Assembly: GCA_958450365.1 (NCBI GenBank)
Contig: CAUEEP010000233.1
Location: 48,240-112,239, forward strand
Direction of reading: 5' to 3'
Length of the DNA: 64,000 nt
Source of the DNA: Mesorhabditis belari
Taxonomy: Eukaryota; Nematoda; Chromadorea; Rhabditida; Rhabditidae
Below, in pieces: positions 9,953 through 22,450 of the stretch. The notes beneath the pieces are model-generated. The model saw nothing but the letters and a program-made list of their open reading frames with translations, made no database searches and was not told the DNA's origin. The translations under genes and the position numbers were made by a program. Numbering within the stretch: position 1 is the first letter of the stretch; each line of letters begins with the position of its first letter.

Positions 9953-10975
9953 ATGTTTTATTTCAACAGTTTACCTGATTTTCTGAAAAACTCCATTCTT
10001 GAATCAGTGGAGATTCGAGATTCTTTGAAATTTCTACATGTTAACTCAAATTTGAGAGGATATGTGCTGTATCGTGGAGCGCTCAGCGGAAAGATCAAAG
10101 AGATCAATGTGAGCTCAGCTAATGAATATTTAAAAAGTGAAACGAATGAAGAGAATGAGATCCTTGTGCCAACAATCAAATTGGAAATCACCCCTTTGGC
10201 TGGGACTATCGTAATTTTTAGCTCGATGCAAAGCTCGAACTCGTACAAGATCGATGCAAGCTATGGGAAAATGTTTCAGAAAATTCGAATTATTGAAACG
10301 ATTCAAGTCACATTGCCGATGGGATCGATTCCGGTTTCTCAGAAAAAAGCCATGAAATACTCGAATTTCGTCGATTTTCTCCCGAATCCCAAATATTTAC
10401 GTAAATATTCTCTAAACATTAACAACTTCTCGATTTTTGAGAGAATTGCGGCTCGTCTGAATTCGAAAACTGAAGACACTTTTCGATTGATTTTGGTGAA
10501 AAACACTCTGCGTGATGAAGAGGAGCAAATTTTGGAGAAAAATCTAAACGAGAAGTTTCAAAGTTGTAAATCGATTCAGTTAAACATTCCGATTCGGCCA
10601 TATTTGACTCAATTGTCGAATGACAATCTGGAATTGTTGGTGGAATATTGCGAGAAATGGGATCATTTCACGGCATCCATCGAACCACTGTTGAAATTTG
10701 GGATTTCCGACAGAATTGGAGTGGCTTTTTGCCTGAAAGAGGGGCCGTCAAGGTGGAATTCTGGGTTTGCAGCGGTGCAGAATTTTTTGTCGGAAAAACA
10801 TGAAATGAATGCATTTCACGAGCACTCGATTGAGGCTATGGGTAATGAGAATAAACTTTTCTAAAGAAGAAAAGATTTAGAGTTGTTGCTGAAGTTCTTC
10901 GAGGGGACTGTGAAGAATCGCCTTTTGCTGGGGAAAGCGGTGCGACGGTTGGAATCAAAGGCTTGTTTCAGGTAG
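9953..10975 (+). pseudogene. single-exon F-box-like protein (copy B) with in-frame stop
   Basis: Starts at ATG 9953 (MFYFNSLPDFLKNSILES, a short F-box-like motif) and stays open to TAA 10862-10864, giving 303 codons. The same frame then stays open for 36 more codons with protein-like content (KDLELLLKFFEGTVKNRLLL) to TAG 10973. No intron with proper sites removes the stop in phase; the only GT...AG pair near it is about 25 nt and would cause another stop. So it is either a nonsense allele, a pseudogene, or a protein genuinely truncated at 303 residues. An upstream in-frame start at 9941 adds four residues and is less likely. Related to copy A (6536) and the 26.3-27.1 kb remnant; probable role in substrate binding for ubiquitin ligases by family analogy. 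Confidence 0.6.
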
Positions 10976-11098
10976 AAATCTTCTTTTTCAAGTATATCTC
11001 AACTCTAAAAAGCATTCAATGCAAATAAGGATATGAAAAAGTCCAAACTCGATCAAAATAAGTGATTGCATTTCTTTTAATCTTTTTTTTTGGCAAAA

Positions 11099-11492
11099 TT
11101 TACGACCGGAATAAGGTAGATGATTCTATTTTTATCCTAAAGAAGTTTAATGAAAAATCCAGATTTAAATCTAGATTTAAATCTAGATTTGAATACATAG
11201 TTGAACTTCAATCGAAGTCAATTCTATCAATTTTTCCAGAAAAACTCTTTATTTATTTAATTCTTGACACCAATCAACTTTAATTTACGACCGGAATAAG
11301 GTAGATGATTCTATTTTTATCCTAAAGAAGTTTAATGAAAAATCTAGATTTAAATCTAGATTTAAAACTAGATTTGAATACATAGTTGAACTTAAATCAA
11401 AGCCAATTCTGTCAATTTTTCCAGAAAAACCCTTCTCGGTCGCCGTGGTGAACTGTTTGTGATGGCCTCCGTTCTTGACACCAATCAACTTT
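11099..11492. repeat. direct duplication of about 185-200 bp
   Basis: 11099-11281 and 11284-11492 share TTTACGACCGGAATAAGGTA at the start, a run of ATCTAGATTTAAATCTAGATT palindromes, and end in TTGACACCAATCAACTTT. The second copy contains an extra GC-rich block (11430-11472) whose minus strand reads VKNGGHHKQFTTATEKG, coding-like but without splice context. The surrounding 10980-12630 shows no gene. Confidence 0.75.
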
Positions 11493-12639
11493 TCGTACTT
11501 TTGAGATGCAATCGAGAGAATATTATTGATCAACCATGAAACTAATCAAATTGTTCTTGAATTCAAATTTAAATTGAATACCTTCGATTTTCTAACTTTA
11601 TTCAAACATTCTGAGGCTTATTTGGCTACAAATCGTTGTGATCTCTTCCCACTCGCTTAGCTTTTATTGATAGAATTTCTTAAGATGAATAAAGCCTTTT
11701 ACACATTGTTTATTGTTTATTTCTCGTCTTTTTCTTCGGAGCAACCCTTCATTTTACAGCATAAAGCTTTAACCGGCTTAGTCAGACATCTTCTATCAGC
11801 TCATCCCCAATAACGACAACAATTCCACACTTGATCTCTAGGGATCGGTCTGAGTAGATCCTGGAAATGTTGTCTAAAGTTGGATGAACCAGTAAGGAAA
11901 AAGTACTTGACAGATTCGGTCAGATTGTTCAAAAAGCCTCGATTCCCAGGGATCAAAATCCGTTGCCGTAGTCGCTAAAACGCATTCATTTGGGTTTTGA
12001 AATTCCCCAACTTACAGCAAGTTTTTAGAGCTAGAAGAATGACTCACAGCATCATCTTTCAATATTTCAGGCAATTGGTTTACAATTTCAGATCGATTTA
12101 GCTGAAAATGGGCTAGGTAAATGGTGAATCTCAAAGAGGGAAGTGATTGACTATTTTGAGTATTTGTGAAAATTTGGAATCAAGACAAAACTTTTTAAAG
12201 TTGAAAGAATGAAGAGTCTGATTGGGTTAAAATTTGCCAAATCTAACATTTTACAAGCTTTTTTTTTGTTAGCATTCGCAGCAATTTATTTTTTTCTTGA
12301 GAAGCTATACATTTTTTAATTTTAATCTAACATCAAAATGTTTCCAAAGCTCATCATTAACTTTACGTGAAATATATAAAACATTTCGCTTGTCAGATCA
12401 CCGAATTAAAAGGGTTTTGACAATGAATTATCAAAAAAGGAAAGGAAAGGGAAGAAAAAGAACGAGTAAAATGCGATAACGAAAATCAGTGCACAGAAGG
12501 CAATAAAACGTTTCCATTTTCGAAATGATTTTGTTCTTTTTGCGCTTTGATTGATTCAGATTTTGGCCATTTAGTCTTATTCAGAATTTTCAAGCTAAAA
12601 TTATAACCGTTTAGTTGATTTACTCAATCCTTTCAAAAG

Positions 12640-14021
12640 ATGCACCTTCCACATAAAGTCTTCGTTTACGGGACTCTCAAAACCGGAGAACCTAATTATT
12701 TTGTGATGTCAGAGACTGCAGGAAAACATGCATTTATAGGTAAATTATGAAAACTATCAAATTAATAGAAATCTTTAACTTTAATTCTTGTAGATAAAGG
12801 TCTCACCGTCACGAAGTATCCGCTAATCATCGCCTCGTCTTTCAACGTGCCGATGATCGTTTATGATCCAGGAAATGGAGATGTTAGTTTAAAAAACATT
12901 CAAAAACTTGAAATCTTGAATTATTCAAGACTTTATCCTTAAGAAATCCATAATCTTTTTTCATTTTAGCGAATCCATGGAGAAGTTTATGCAGTGGATG
13001 ATGATCGGTTGAAAGCATTGGACAAGCTCGAGTGTCATCCAGAGGATTATCGACGTGAGATTGAAAAAGTAGAGTATTTGAGTCTAAGAAGAGTTAAGAT
13101 AAGAATAATATTTAGATTGAGCTTTCCGATGGGACGATTATCGAGGCGTTGATGTACTCGGTGCACGATTGGAGTCCCGAGATTTTCGAGGTGAATTTGG
13201 GATTGATAAAGACTGTAAAACTGGCTTCAATCAAGATTATCAAATCAAGCGATAAATTGTTGTTGTCAAAAGGGTTTCTTTTCAAATCCTTTCGGCTAAA
13301 TCATCATTTAAATCCTCTCCATTTCCTGATTGTCAAGGCCATCTCAGGCTTTTTCAAATCCCTTCTGTTTACAATCCCTTGGCTTTTTTCTTGACTCAAT
13401 TTTCTGCACATTTGACAAAATTGGGTTTCATTCACACAAAGTCAAGGTCTTTGATAGTTTTTTTTTGATAGGACTGTAAAACTGGCTTCAATCAAGATTA
13501 TCAAACCAAGCGATAGGTTGTTTTTGTCAAAAGGGTTTCTTTTCAAATCCTTTCGGCTAAATCATCATTTAAATCCTCAGTACTGGACAATGAAATATGA
13601 TATTTGAAAAACGATCGTCACTTTCGCGCGTCTGTAACTCCCTTGTCTTTGAGTTTAAACTATTAGTGTTATACATTTTCTGAAAGCTCTTTTCAAGGGC
13701 TACACAATGGTAATATTAATATTTAGAAACACGGTAAAGACAAGAGAGTTACAGACGCGCGAAAGTGACGATCGTTTTTCAAATATCATATTTCATTGTC
13801 CAGTAGTGTATATCTTTTTTGAACATTTGATAGTTTTTTACTTTACAGGGTTGTGCTGGTCCATTCACCAGTTATACAAGCGCAGGATCGCATCAGAGAC
13901 CGTACAGTGGAGAGTGGGTGGAAAACTTTCATTTCTTACTTCCTTTTTTAGTTATTCCGTTGAAGACACTCATCCCGAATTTGAATTTAAGCAATGGTTG
14001 AAGAGCAAAAAGAGATTATAA
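12640..14021 (+). CDS. gamma-glutamylamine cyclotransferase-like protein (AIG2/GGCT fold)
   Basis: Six exons with matching phases: 12640-12739, 12794-12882, 12970-13068, 13116-13190, 13849-13913 and 13952-14021. The protein begins HKVFVYGTLKTGEPNY, the hallmark phosphate-loop-like YGTL motif of the family, followed by IHGEVYAVDD, LDKLECHPEDYRRE (with the conserved acidic catalytic region) and a C-terminal Gly/Tyr segment (PYSGDYSVEDT). Family enzymes release 5-oxoproline from gamma-glutamyl amines, for example after isopeptide crosslink breakdown, in the cytosol. The last intron (13914-13951) is only 38 nt. Intron 4 (13191-13848) is swollen by a repeat shared with 19.3-19.9 kb and by a foldback element. 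Broken inverted copies of exons 3-4 are at 19.3-19.9 kb. Confidence 0.85.
13197..13570. repeat. intron-4 repeat of the cyclotransferase gene, partly tandem
   Basis: The block GACTGTAAAACTGGCTTCAA ... AAATCATCATTTAAATCCTC occurs at 13209-13313 and again at 13470-13579. The same sequence, inverted, makes up most of 19319-19575 and 19740-19900. It carries no protein features. Confidence 0.75.
13581..13805. mobile_element. foldback element with 70-bp near-perfect arms
   Basis: Left arm begins TACTGGACAATGAAATATGA (13581) and right arm ends in its exact complement (13805). Over about 70 bp the arms differ at one position (CTCCCTTGTC versus CTCTCTTGTC). Loop about 85 bp. The TA at each end suggests a TA target. 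It is inside intron 4 of the cyclotransferase gene. No coding capacity, so it is a non-autonomous element whose transposase is not in this window. Confidence 0.85.
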
Positions 14022-14579
14022 TAATTATATTAGTTTTTGAAATGTTTTTCTTAAATAAATCTTGTTTTTGGATGTACAAAGAAGTATAATTTTTGAAGAC
14101 GCAATTTAAATTTCAGTTTTTCTCGACTCTTTTTCCTTTAACGACTAAATAAAAGAATTTTTTCAATATTTATTGCATAAAATTGGTCAAAACTTAAAAA
14201 AAATTGAAACAATTTGTTGAATAATGTTTTACAGGTGTGTTGTACTGAGGATTTTATGGTTTTTAACTATAAATAACTAGTTAGTTGTTGAATTTAACTG
14301 CTTGATATGGGTAAATGTGTTCTGAATTGATGCAAAGAAGTTTGACGATAAAAACCTGGTGTTTTCTGAAGAAATTGTTGTTTTTTTGGATGTGGTTGAT
14401 GGGATTTTGTGTGCAACGATTTCAAAGGCTAAATTTATCGTCGTAAAGTTAATCAAATTGAATCAAAAGACATTATTTTCTTCTCTTTTACACATTTTCC
14501 TTGTTAACCAATTGATACTTTGTTGAATTTATCGCTTGTTTTGGGCAATTCTTTGAATTTTCAAAGAGAATTTAGATAC

Positions 14580-14796
14580 AATATTTTCTCTAATAGTAGT
14601 CCACCCCGGCGAGCCGAGTTGGTGATGATTTTACGGTTTCCAAGCTTTTGTAGAAGCTCAACACTCAAATCCCCCACTAGATCTCATCGTCAGCTACATT
14701 TTCCGACCCCACATCGATAGGTTCTGATAAGCGGTTTGCGAGATTTCGAGGAATTTAGGCGACGCTCAGAGTGCGCTCCTATTAGAGAGAATACGG
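14580..14796. mobile_element. MITE family B, copy 1
   Basis: Ends are inverted: TATTTTCTCTAATAGTAGTC at the left and CTCCTATTAGAGAGAATACG at the right. The body (CTCATCGTCAGCTACATTTT ... CCACATCGATAGGTTC) recurs in copies at 14909, 37183 and 45244. Non-coding. Confidence 0.8.
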
Positions 14797-14908
14797 GATT
14801 CGGCGATCAATGGATTCAGCTAAAACTATTGCAATCTAGAAATTAAATACCTGAGAAAGAGGTATCACCTCACAGATGTTACCGTAATCTGCCAAAGCTG
14901 CTTGCTCT

Positions 14909-15115
14909 ATTCTTTTTCTCTCTAATAGCCGAGCCGAGTTGATGACTATTTTACAGTTTCTAAGTTTTCCCAGAAGCTCAACACTCAAATCCCCACTAGA
15001 TCTCATCATCAGCTACATTTTCCGACCCCACATCGATAGGTTCTGATAAGCGCTTTTCGAGATTTCGAGGAATTTAGGCAAAGCTTAGGGTTCACTACTA
15101 TTAGAGAAAATACGG
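14909..15115. mobile_element. MITE family B, copy 2
   Basis: Same body as copy 1 in the same orientation (TCAACACTCAAATCCCC, CGACCCCACATCGATAGG) with a damaged left end (TTTCTCTCTAATAGCC) and an intact right end (ACTACTATTAGAGAAAATAC). It is followed by a short TAGCA repeat at 15117-15134. Confidence 0.75.
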
Positions 15116-15162
15116 TAGCATAGCATAGCATAGCAAAAAGCGCAACTAAAAGGAGAAAGTTT

Positions 15163-15420
15163 TTGAAAATTCAATCTAATGATGTTAAAAGGGGAAGAAG
15201 CCTGGCTCGATCTGATCCAAAAAAGACTTTTATGTGTGAAATTTGGAACTCAACTATAAATCGAACTCAAGTGATTGAAACAAAATCACAAACCGTTGAT
15301 GATAAGAATAGAATAGATCGGAATGATGTTCATTTCTTCTCTCAGCGTCACAACATTCAGACACGGAGAATTACTGTTGACGAGCTAATCAAATGTTTTT
15401 TGTTTCAAAAAAGCCCCTAA
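15163..15420 (+). CDS. small open frame, doubtful
   Basis: Eighty-five codons in an AT-rich context, hydrophilic and basic (KRGRSLARSDPKKTF, QTRRITVDELIKC). No family, no signal peptide, and no clear splice partners. It may be an isolated exon or chance. The 15421-17080 stretch after it shows no gene I can support. Confidence 0.2.
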   Translation: MKIQSNDVKRGRSLARSDPKKTFMCEIWNSTINRTQVIETKSQTVDDKNRIDRNDVHFFSQRHNIQTRRITVDELIKCFLFQKSP

Positions 15421-17080
15421 ATTAGGTTTTCTTCAAATTTACATTACCTAAAACGTGTCGTCTTTTAAAAACTACCGTAATCATGCCGTTTCAATCAATT
15501 CTCTTTGTTAACTTTTGCAGAACTAGACCAAATCAGTGGAAGACTACGGTAGGTTTTTGAAAGTTTATATTTTTTAGAAAATGCATTATTTGAAAAATAC
15601 TTTTTTAGGCTTTACCATTTCCGATTCTTCACTTGACATCTCAGCTTCGAATTTCTCATTCAGATCTCTTCCGTTGCGTCAATGTTTCTGAAATTTCTTA
15701 TTAGCCAAGCTATGGAAAGTATATTTGACAAAAAATATTTCTTAAAAACAAAATATAAAAGCTTTAAACAAATTTGCTTGTAGTTGTCTATGGATATCAG
15801 TTCGTTTCATTGCTTTGGAGTGGCACTTATTTTTTTTTTATGAGGAATTTCTTTGAGTCGACTTGTAAATAATAGAAGAAAATGTTCTGGAATCGGTGAA
15901 TTCTTTTTTAGGAAATTCGAGTCAAACTTTTTCCGACAACTTTCTTTCCAATCTAATAAGACAATATATTAACCTAAGCTGAAAAACAACAATAAATCAT
16001 AAAATCTACGCGTAATTTTACATAGAATAGAAGAACCATGGCATTTCTAATGACTTTAACAACCCTATCCGAACAAAAAATGCTATGCAGCAAGATGCAT
16101 GCACGATGCACGAGTCCATTGCTTGATCTGGTAGAGCTTTCGTATCTGGTATCAAGAGATCAAGCTGATCAGAAGGGCTTTTGAGAAAAGCTATTGGTAA
16201 GTAAAGTCTAATGTTTGGTCTAGCTCAAAATCTATTAGGTTGAGTCCTAAGCCTTTCACACAAATTCATTTTCTAATTGAATAAGTCTCAAGCTACCAAA
16301 TGAAATACAATTTTTTTCATTAGATAATCCAATCATTTCTCTTGCAAATTACTTTTGAAAATTTCTGAAAAGCATTGTTTTGAAGGTTTTTTATTAGCAA
16401 TAAGCCGAGTGTTCAAGAACGACAAGGTCCGATGATGCGCTTTCGACCGTTTCTTTTAATGAAACCTATTTTGATGACAAAATAAAAAAGCTAGCAGATA
16501 AAAAGTTAGGTCTACAATCAAAATTTCAGAATAATCCATTTAGCAGTCTTCTTTGTGTTCAATATTTTTAAAAACACCAGCTTTTGTTCTCGCCGATTAT
16601 TCTAAAATACTAAAAATTGTTTTAAAATGACAAAAAATAAATGATAAACATTTAAAATGAAAGAAATTGTTTAGTATTCTTGAGACTCGTTCTTTTTGAT
16701 AATGAAATGAAGAGTGAAAGACCTAAGCTAGTCTGAATATGTTCCGGAAATTGACTAATGTATCTGCTTTGATCCGATCAGCTGAGGTACCTTTCTACTA
16801 CTGTGAATGACATTACAAATGACTCAAATGTTTATCACTTTCACCGCACCCAATACAAAGAATAACCAACGTTTTCGTGAGTCATTTGATCTCATCTCAG
16901 CGGAAAGCTTCTGAAAAGAGAAATCTGAAGAAAAAGGCTGACAGATCGCGATCATTTGTCTAGAAATCTTTCTACTTTGTTCGTTTATCGCAAATTTTCG
17001 ACCGCCCCCATCGACACAAAATGACAAAGGAATGGCTTTTAAAAGCTTCAAGGAAATGATAGTGTGTAGACTGAGTAAGA
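15421..17080. other. long intergenic stretch, nothing recognised
   Basis: AT-rich, only short open frames on either strand (the largest, 16824-17150 minus, overlaps the start of lectin 2 and has no family features). No inverted repeat of note. Confidence 0.5.
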
Positions 17081-19106
17081 ATGCTTTCAGCCGTCTTGTT
17101 CCTATTGCTTTCTGTGCATGCTTTGGCGGACACATGTCCACAAGGATCAATCGATTATGGCGATCGACAGGAGTGCATTTATCCAGTTAATTCAAGTTAG
17201 TCAAGAAATGCAAGAAAATTTTTCTTGAAATCAATCTTTATCTCAAGTTTAGACGGAAATTACACAATTGCCCGTCAAATTTGCCAAAATCTCAATGGTC
17301 AACTCATCAAAATCCGTGACATTTTTGAGAATGTCATGACGGGAACTGAAGCCGAAATGGGTAAGACTCGAAAATAGCCATTCTTCAGTGAATGAATATT
17401 AAAATGAATGATTTCTATTACAGCAATTGGCACCAATAGTCAATCGTTTATCGGAGTGATCAACACGCCCAACAACGTTTGGATTTACGATGACGGAACT
17501 CCGCTACAATATCAGAATTGGGCTCCAGGTAAAATGCTTTTACTCAAATTACTTTAAAAGCCGTTTTAGGACATCCACTCTCGAATGCAACGTGTGCCGT
17601 GCAAAGTTGTGCGAAGAACTATCAATGGACATCGGTTGGATGTGATGAGAGTTATACATTTATCTGTTCGATTCCTGAGACGACAACTTCAACCACAACA
17701 ACGACAAAGACGACGACTACAACGACAACGACAACGACAACAACAACAACAACAACAACTACGATGACAACAACCACAACAACTACGACCACGACAACTA
17801 CAACGACTACCACAATGAACCGTGAGTTATTTTGAAAAGAGATAAGACAAGTTAATCTTTAAAGGCTCATTGTCAGATTCCTTTCCATATTGTTTAACTA
17901 AAATTTAATCATAACCTTTTATAATAATTGTTTTATGTTTTGAGGTATTCAGTTAGCCCATAAATATATAAATCTGACTCTTAAATTTCAAGATTGACTC
18001 AATTCAAATAAATAATTCATTCAATTTAATATAAACTTGATTTAATCATCTTTTTAAAGATTTAGTTAATCAAATATTAATTCTTTGATTTCAATTGAAT
18101 AACTGAATACGAAAAAACCCGTTTTCTTGTTTTTAAGCAGACTTTTTACTTCTTTATTCGTAAAAGCATGCTTTTTGTACCAGAAAAACCTTTTATAAAT
18201 AAGGCTTACGTATTTCTTATCAAACTAGGAGTCGACACAAAAAAGAAGAAGAAGAAGGAAAGACTAATTTATCCGTCAAAAATCTCCCCTTTTCAGCTTG
18301 TTCATCGGCAGACGGTTGGGTGGCACGTGCTGGCTTTTGTTACTATTTTCATGTAAATTTACTTGTTATTTCACTTGATTTATCAAATCTTTTCTAGAAT
18401 GCTCAACTTCAACTCAAAAAGCAGTCATTTAACCAAAGCGAAGCACAAAAAGCGTGTCGATCGAGAGGTGCTATGCTCGCTTCCGTTCACAGCGATGAGG
18501 AATTCAACTTTTTGAAAGGTGATCAAATGAAAGTAGTTTTAGAGGAAAAGAATTGTAAACAATTGATTCAGGCAACATTGCCACAAACTCCAAGAATCAA
18601 CCGGATCTTTATTGCCAACGTGATCAAGCATTGATCGGATTGACATGTGTTTGGCCTGATGAACCGGCTTGGTTCGATAAAACGCCTTTCGATTATGATT
18701 TAACGAGAGGACAATGCAATCTTGGATATGCGGTAAGGTGAAAAGAAACAAGCGAACATAAATTTATGCAGTTAAAGGTTTAATTTGCTTATTAAAGCAA
18801 TTCTCACTGGAAAATGTAATTTCTGATTGAGTTTGAATTTCCTTATGATATTTTTAGCAAACTTTTTGAATCAATTAACCTTACAACTATAAATAAGCTT
18901 AAACTTTTAAAGAGTGAAACAGTTTTGATTGAAATTTTCTCAATTTCTTGACACTACAAGGTTTTTAGATAATCAACGATGATCGTTGTGGTAGTGATGT
19001 CGATTATTGGGATGATTGGGCTGACGGAACTCTTTTCACTCGATATATTTGCAAGAAAGTTGACCCAAGAAGAAGCGCACCAAGTTCTAGACTGATTTTC
19101 GCTTAG
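17081..19106 (+). CDS. secreted protein with two C-type lectin domains joined by a Thr-rich linker (lectin 2)
   Basis: Eight exons: 17081-17195, 17253-17360, 17424-17528, 17570-17821, 18297-18352, 18398-18518, 18572-18732 and 18969-19106. Phases match those of lectin 1 exon by exon. MLSAVLFLLLSVHALA is a signal peptide. Domain 1 has CPQGS, ARQICQNLNG, VWIYDDGTPL, QNWAPG and DESYTFIC. Exon 4 then runs into about 45 almost pure threonines (17690-17815), a mucin-type linker likely to be O-glycosylated. Domain 2 has GFCYYFH, AQKACRSRGAML, SVHSDEEF and RYICKK, ending IFA-stop at 19106. Like lectin 1, no EPN/QPD calcium motif is evident. Likely an extracellular recognition protein; the paralogue of lectin 1 with the linker added. 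Confidence 0.88.
17690..17815 (+). repeat. coding ACN triplet repeat (poly-threonine linker)
   Basis: Runs of ACA/ACG/ACT codons interrupted by one Lys and one Met. It lies in exon 4 of lectin 2 and stays in frame. The arginine/glutamine-rich frame over the same bases is an artefact. Confidence 0.85.
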
Positions 19107-19239
19107 AATCAATGAATTTATTTCTGTTGTTACCTTTAAAAAATTGCAATCCAATGTGAGTATTGAAAAAAATCTATTTACAAAAAGTTTTGTACTTCAG
19201 AACTTGAGCTTTCTCAAAAACTTCAAATTTCAAATCAAG

Positions 19240-19926
19240 CGATTTTTGAGGTGTTTTCATCAAAAACACTTTACTTTTCAGAAATCATAGCTTTGCACGA
19301 ACACAAGGGCGTGAATAGGCAAAAAAAAACTATCAAAGACCTTGACTTTGTGTGAATGAAACCCAATTTTGTCAAATGTGCAGAAAATTGAGTCAAGAAA
19401 AAAAGCCAAGAGATTGTAAACAGAAGGGATTTGAAAAACCCTGAGATGGCCTTGACAATCAGGAAATGGAGAGGATTTAAATGATGATTTAGCAGAAAGG
19501 ATTTAAAAAGAAACCCTTATGACAACAACAATTTATCGCTTGATTTGATAATCGTCCCATCGGAAAACTCAATCTGAATATTATTCTTATCTTGACTCTT
19601 CTTAGACCCAAATACTCTACTTTTTCAATCTCAATTCCAATTTTAATCCTCTGGATGACACTCCAGCTTGTCCAATTCTTTCATGGTTTCTGAAAAGTAA
19701 AGTGTTTTTGATGATAACAGCTCAAACATCGCTTGATTTGAAAAAAAGCCAAGGGATTGTAAACAGAAGGGATTTGAAAAAGCCTGAGATGACCTTGACA
19801 ATCAGGAAATGGAGAGGATTTAAATGGTTATTTAGCAGAAAGGATTTGAAAAGAAACCCTTTTGACAACAACAACCTATCGCTTGATTTGATAATCGTTC
19901 CATCGGAAAACTCAATCTGAACCTGA
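19240..19926 (-). pseudogene. two broken inverted copies of the cyclotransferase gene (exon 3-intron-exon 4-repeat)
   Basis: Read on the minus strand, 19690-19550 matches the end of exon 3, the intron and the start of exon 4 of the gene at 12640 (ATTGGACAAGCT, GTGTCATCCAGAGGATT, GATTGAAAAAGTAGAGTATTTG-like, then GAGTTTTCCGATGGGACGATT). It jumps straight into the intron-4 repeat (19550-19319). A second copy, 19926-19692, has only the exon-4 start and the repeat. The exon is truncated after ELSDGTI and cannot encode the enzyme. A short third piece (TCATCAAAAACACTTTACTTTTCAG) recurs at 19258 and 19695. Confidence 0.8.
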
Positions 19927-20023
19927 ATCTCAACAATCTATCCATTCTTTTCATATTTTGTGCTAGACTAAAGTTTGACTTAATCATTTTTGCAAAAACT
20001 TTTAGAGAATCAAATCAATCAAA

Positions 20024-21519
<1,496 letters not shown>

Positions 21520-22039
21520 ACAAAAAATGGGCATTATTATTTTGATAAAATGGCTGTCTTATGTTCCAATTGACCTGATTGAGCTTTTGTATTAAGTTGA
21601 AGTGTTTCGGTTGCTTTGGGTTTCTTTTGAATTGGTGAAACAAAGTAGCAAAAATTAAAATAGTAAAAAAATGGCATTCAGACATCCAAAGTTAGTAAGC
21701 AAATCCTTGACTCCTTTTCACAAAGAATGTTACTCAAGCAATTCTCAAATGGTTCAGCCATTTTCTACTTGCTTTTTTTGAAACCAAAACTAGAAGACAG
21801 AGTTTAAAAATCAATTAAGACGTGGCTGATTTGAGACAGTCGCTATTTGTTTGCATTGCCGATTTCGCATTTCGCATTCGCAAGAAGGAGCGCAAAGTGA
21901 ACGGCGAGTAGATTCTTTTGACGCCTTTCACCACAAAGAAAATCGGGTATTATTAGACCAAAAAGGTGTGAGTCAAAATTTTCGTATAAAAGAGATCTAT
22001 GACTTTGAAAGAAATGCACAGAGTTTTGTGTTATTTCGA

Positions 22040-22323
22040 ATGAACCAAAGAATCGAATCCTTCTTGTTGCTCATCATTTTGCTGAGTCTTTATCTAGGAT
22101 CATTGGTAACTTGTTTGACTAAAATTTTTCACTACAACTTTTGTAGGCTCATCCTGCTGATGATCAACGCAAAAAGCGCGAGGATTGCGGTTTCACTTGT
22201 GCAACATATTGGGCGTGTAAAACCACATCAAAGGGATTGGGCTCAATATCGCCGCCAGGACTCGCAAAAAACGCTATAAAAGGTATTGGACACCTTTGTC
22301 AAAAGGGTTCATGTAGCTGCTGA
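22040..22323 (+). CDS. small secreted six-cysteine peptide precursor
   Basis: Two exons, 22040-22105 and 22147-22323, joined in phase 0, give 80 residues. MNQRIESFLLLIILLSLYLG is a signal peptide. The exon-2 start HPADDQRKKR is a short propeptide ending in a dibasic site. The predicted mature part has about 47 residues with cysteines spaced C-3-C-5-C-27-C-4-C-1-C and ends CSC. The chosen start is the ATG just before the hydrophobic stretch; a longer upstream open frame lacks any logic as a leader. The CxC ending recalls defensin-like folds, but the C1-C3 spacing does not fit the standard pattern, so I do not assign a family. It could be an antimicrobial, signalling or toxin-like peptide. A damaged second exon 1 follows at 22391. 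Confidence 0.65.
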
Positions 22324-22390
22324 AAATAAACTTTTTATTTAAAAGTGATGCTACAGAACTCCTCAACAAGATAAACCTCGTTTACAATGT

Positions 22391-22450
22391 AATCCTCCAT
22401 GTTGCTCATCATTTTGCTCAGTCTGTATCTAGGAGCAATAGAGAACTTGG
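22391..22450 (+). pseudogene. second copy of the signal-peptide exon of the six-Cys gene
   Basis: ATGTTGCTCATCATTTTGCT ... TATCTAGGAGC repeats the leader of the gene at 22040 and is followed by a GTGAAT donor, but no cysteine exon follows. A truncated tandem duplicate. Confidence 0.6.

Noticed and set aside
21851..22039. N-terminal extension of the six-Cys peptide
   Set aside because: Continuous frame exists but places the signal peptide internally; the ATG at 22040 is the natural start.
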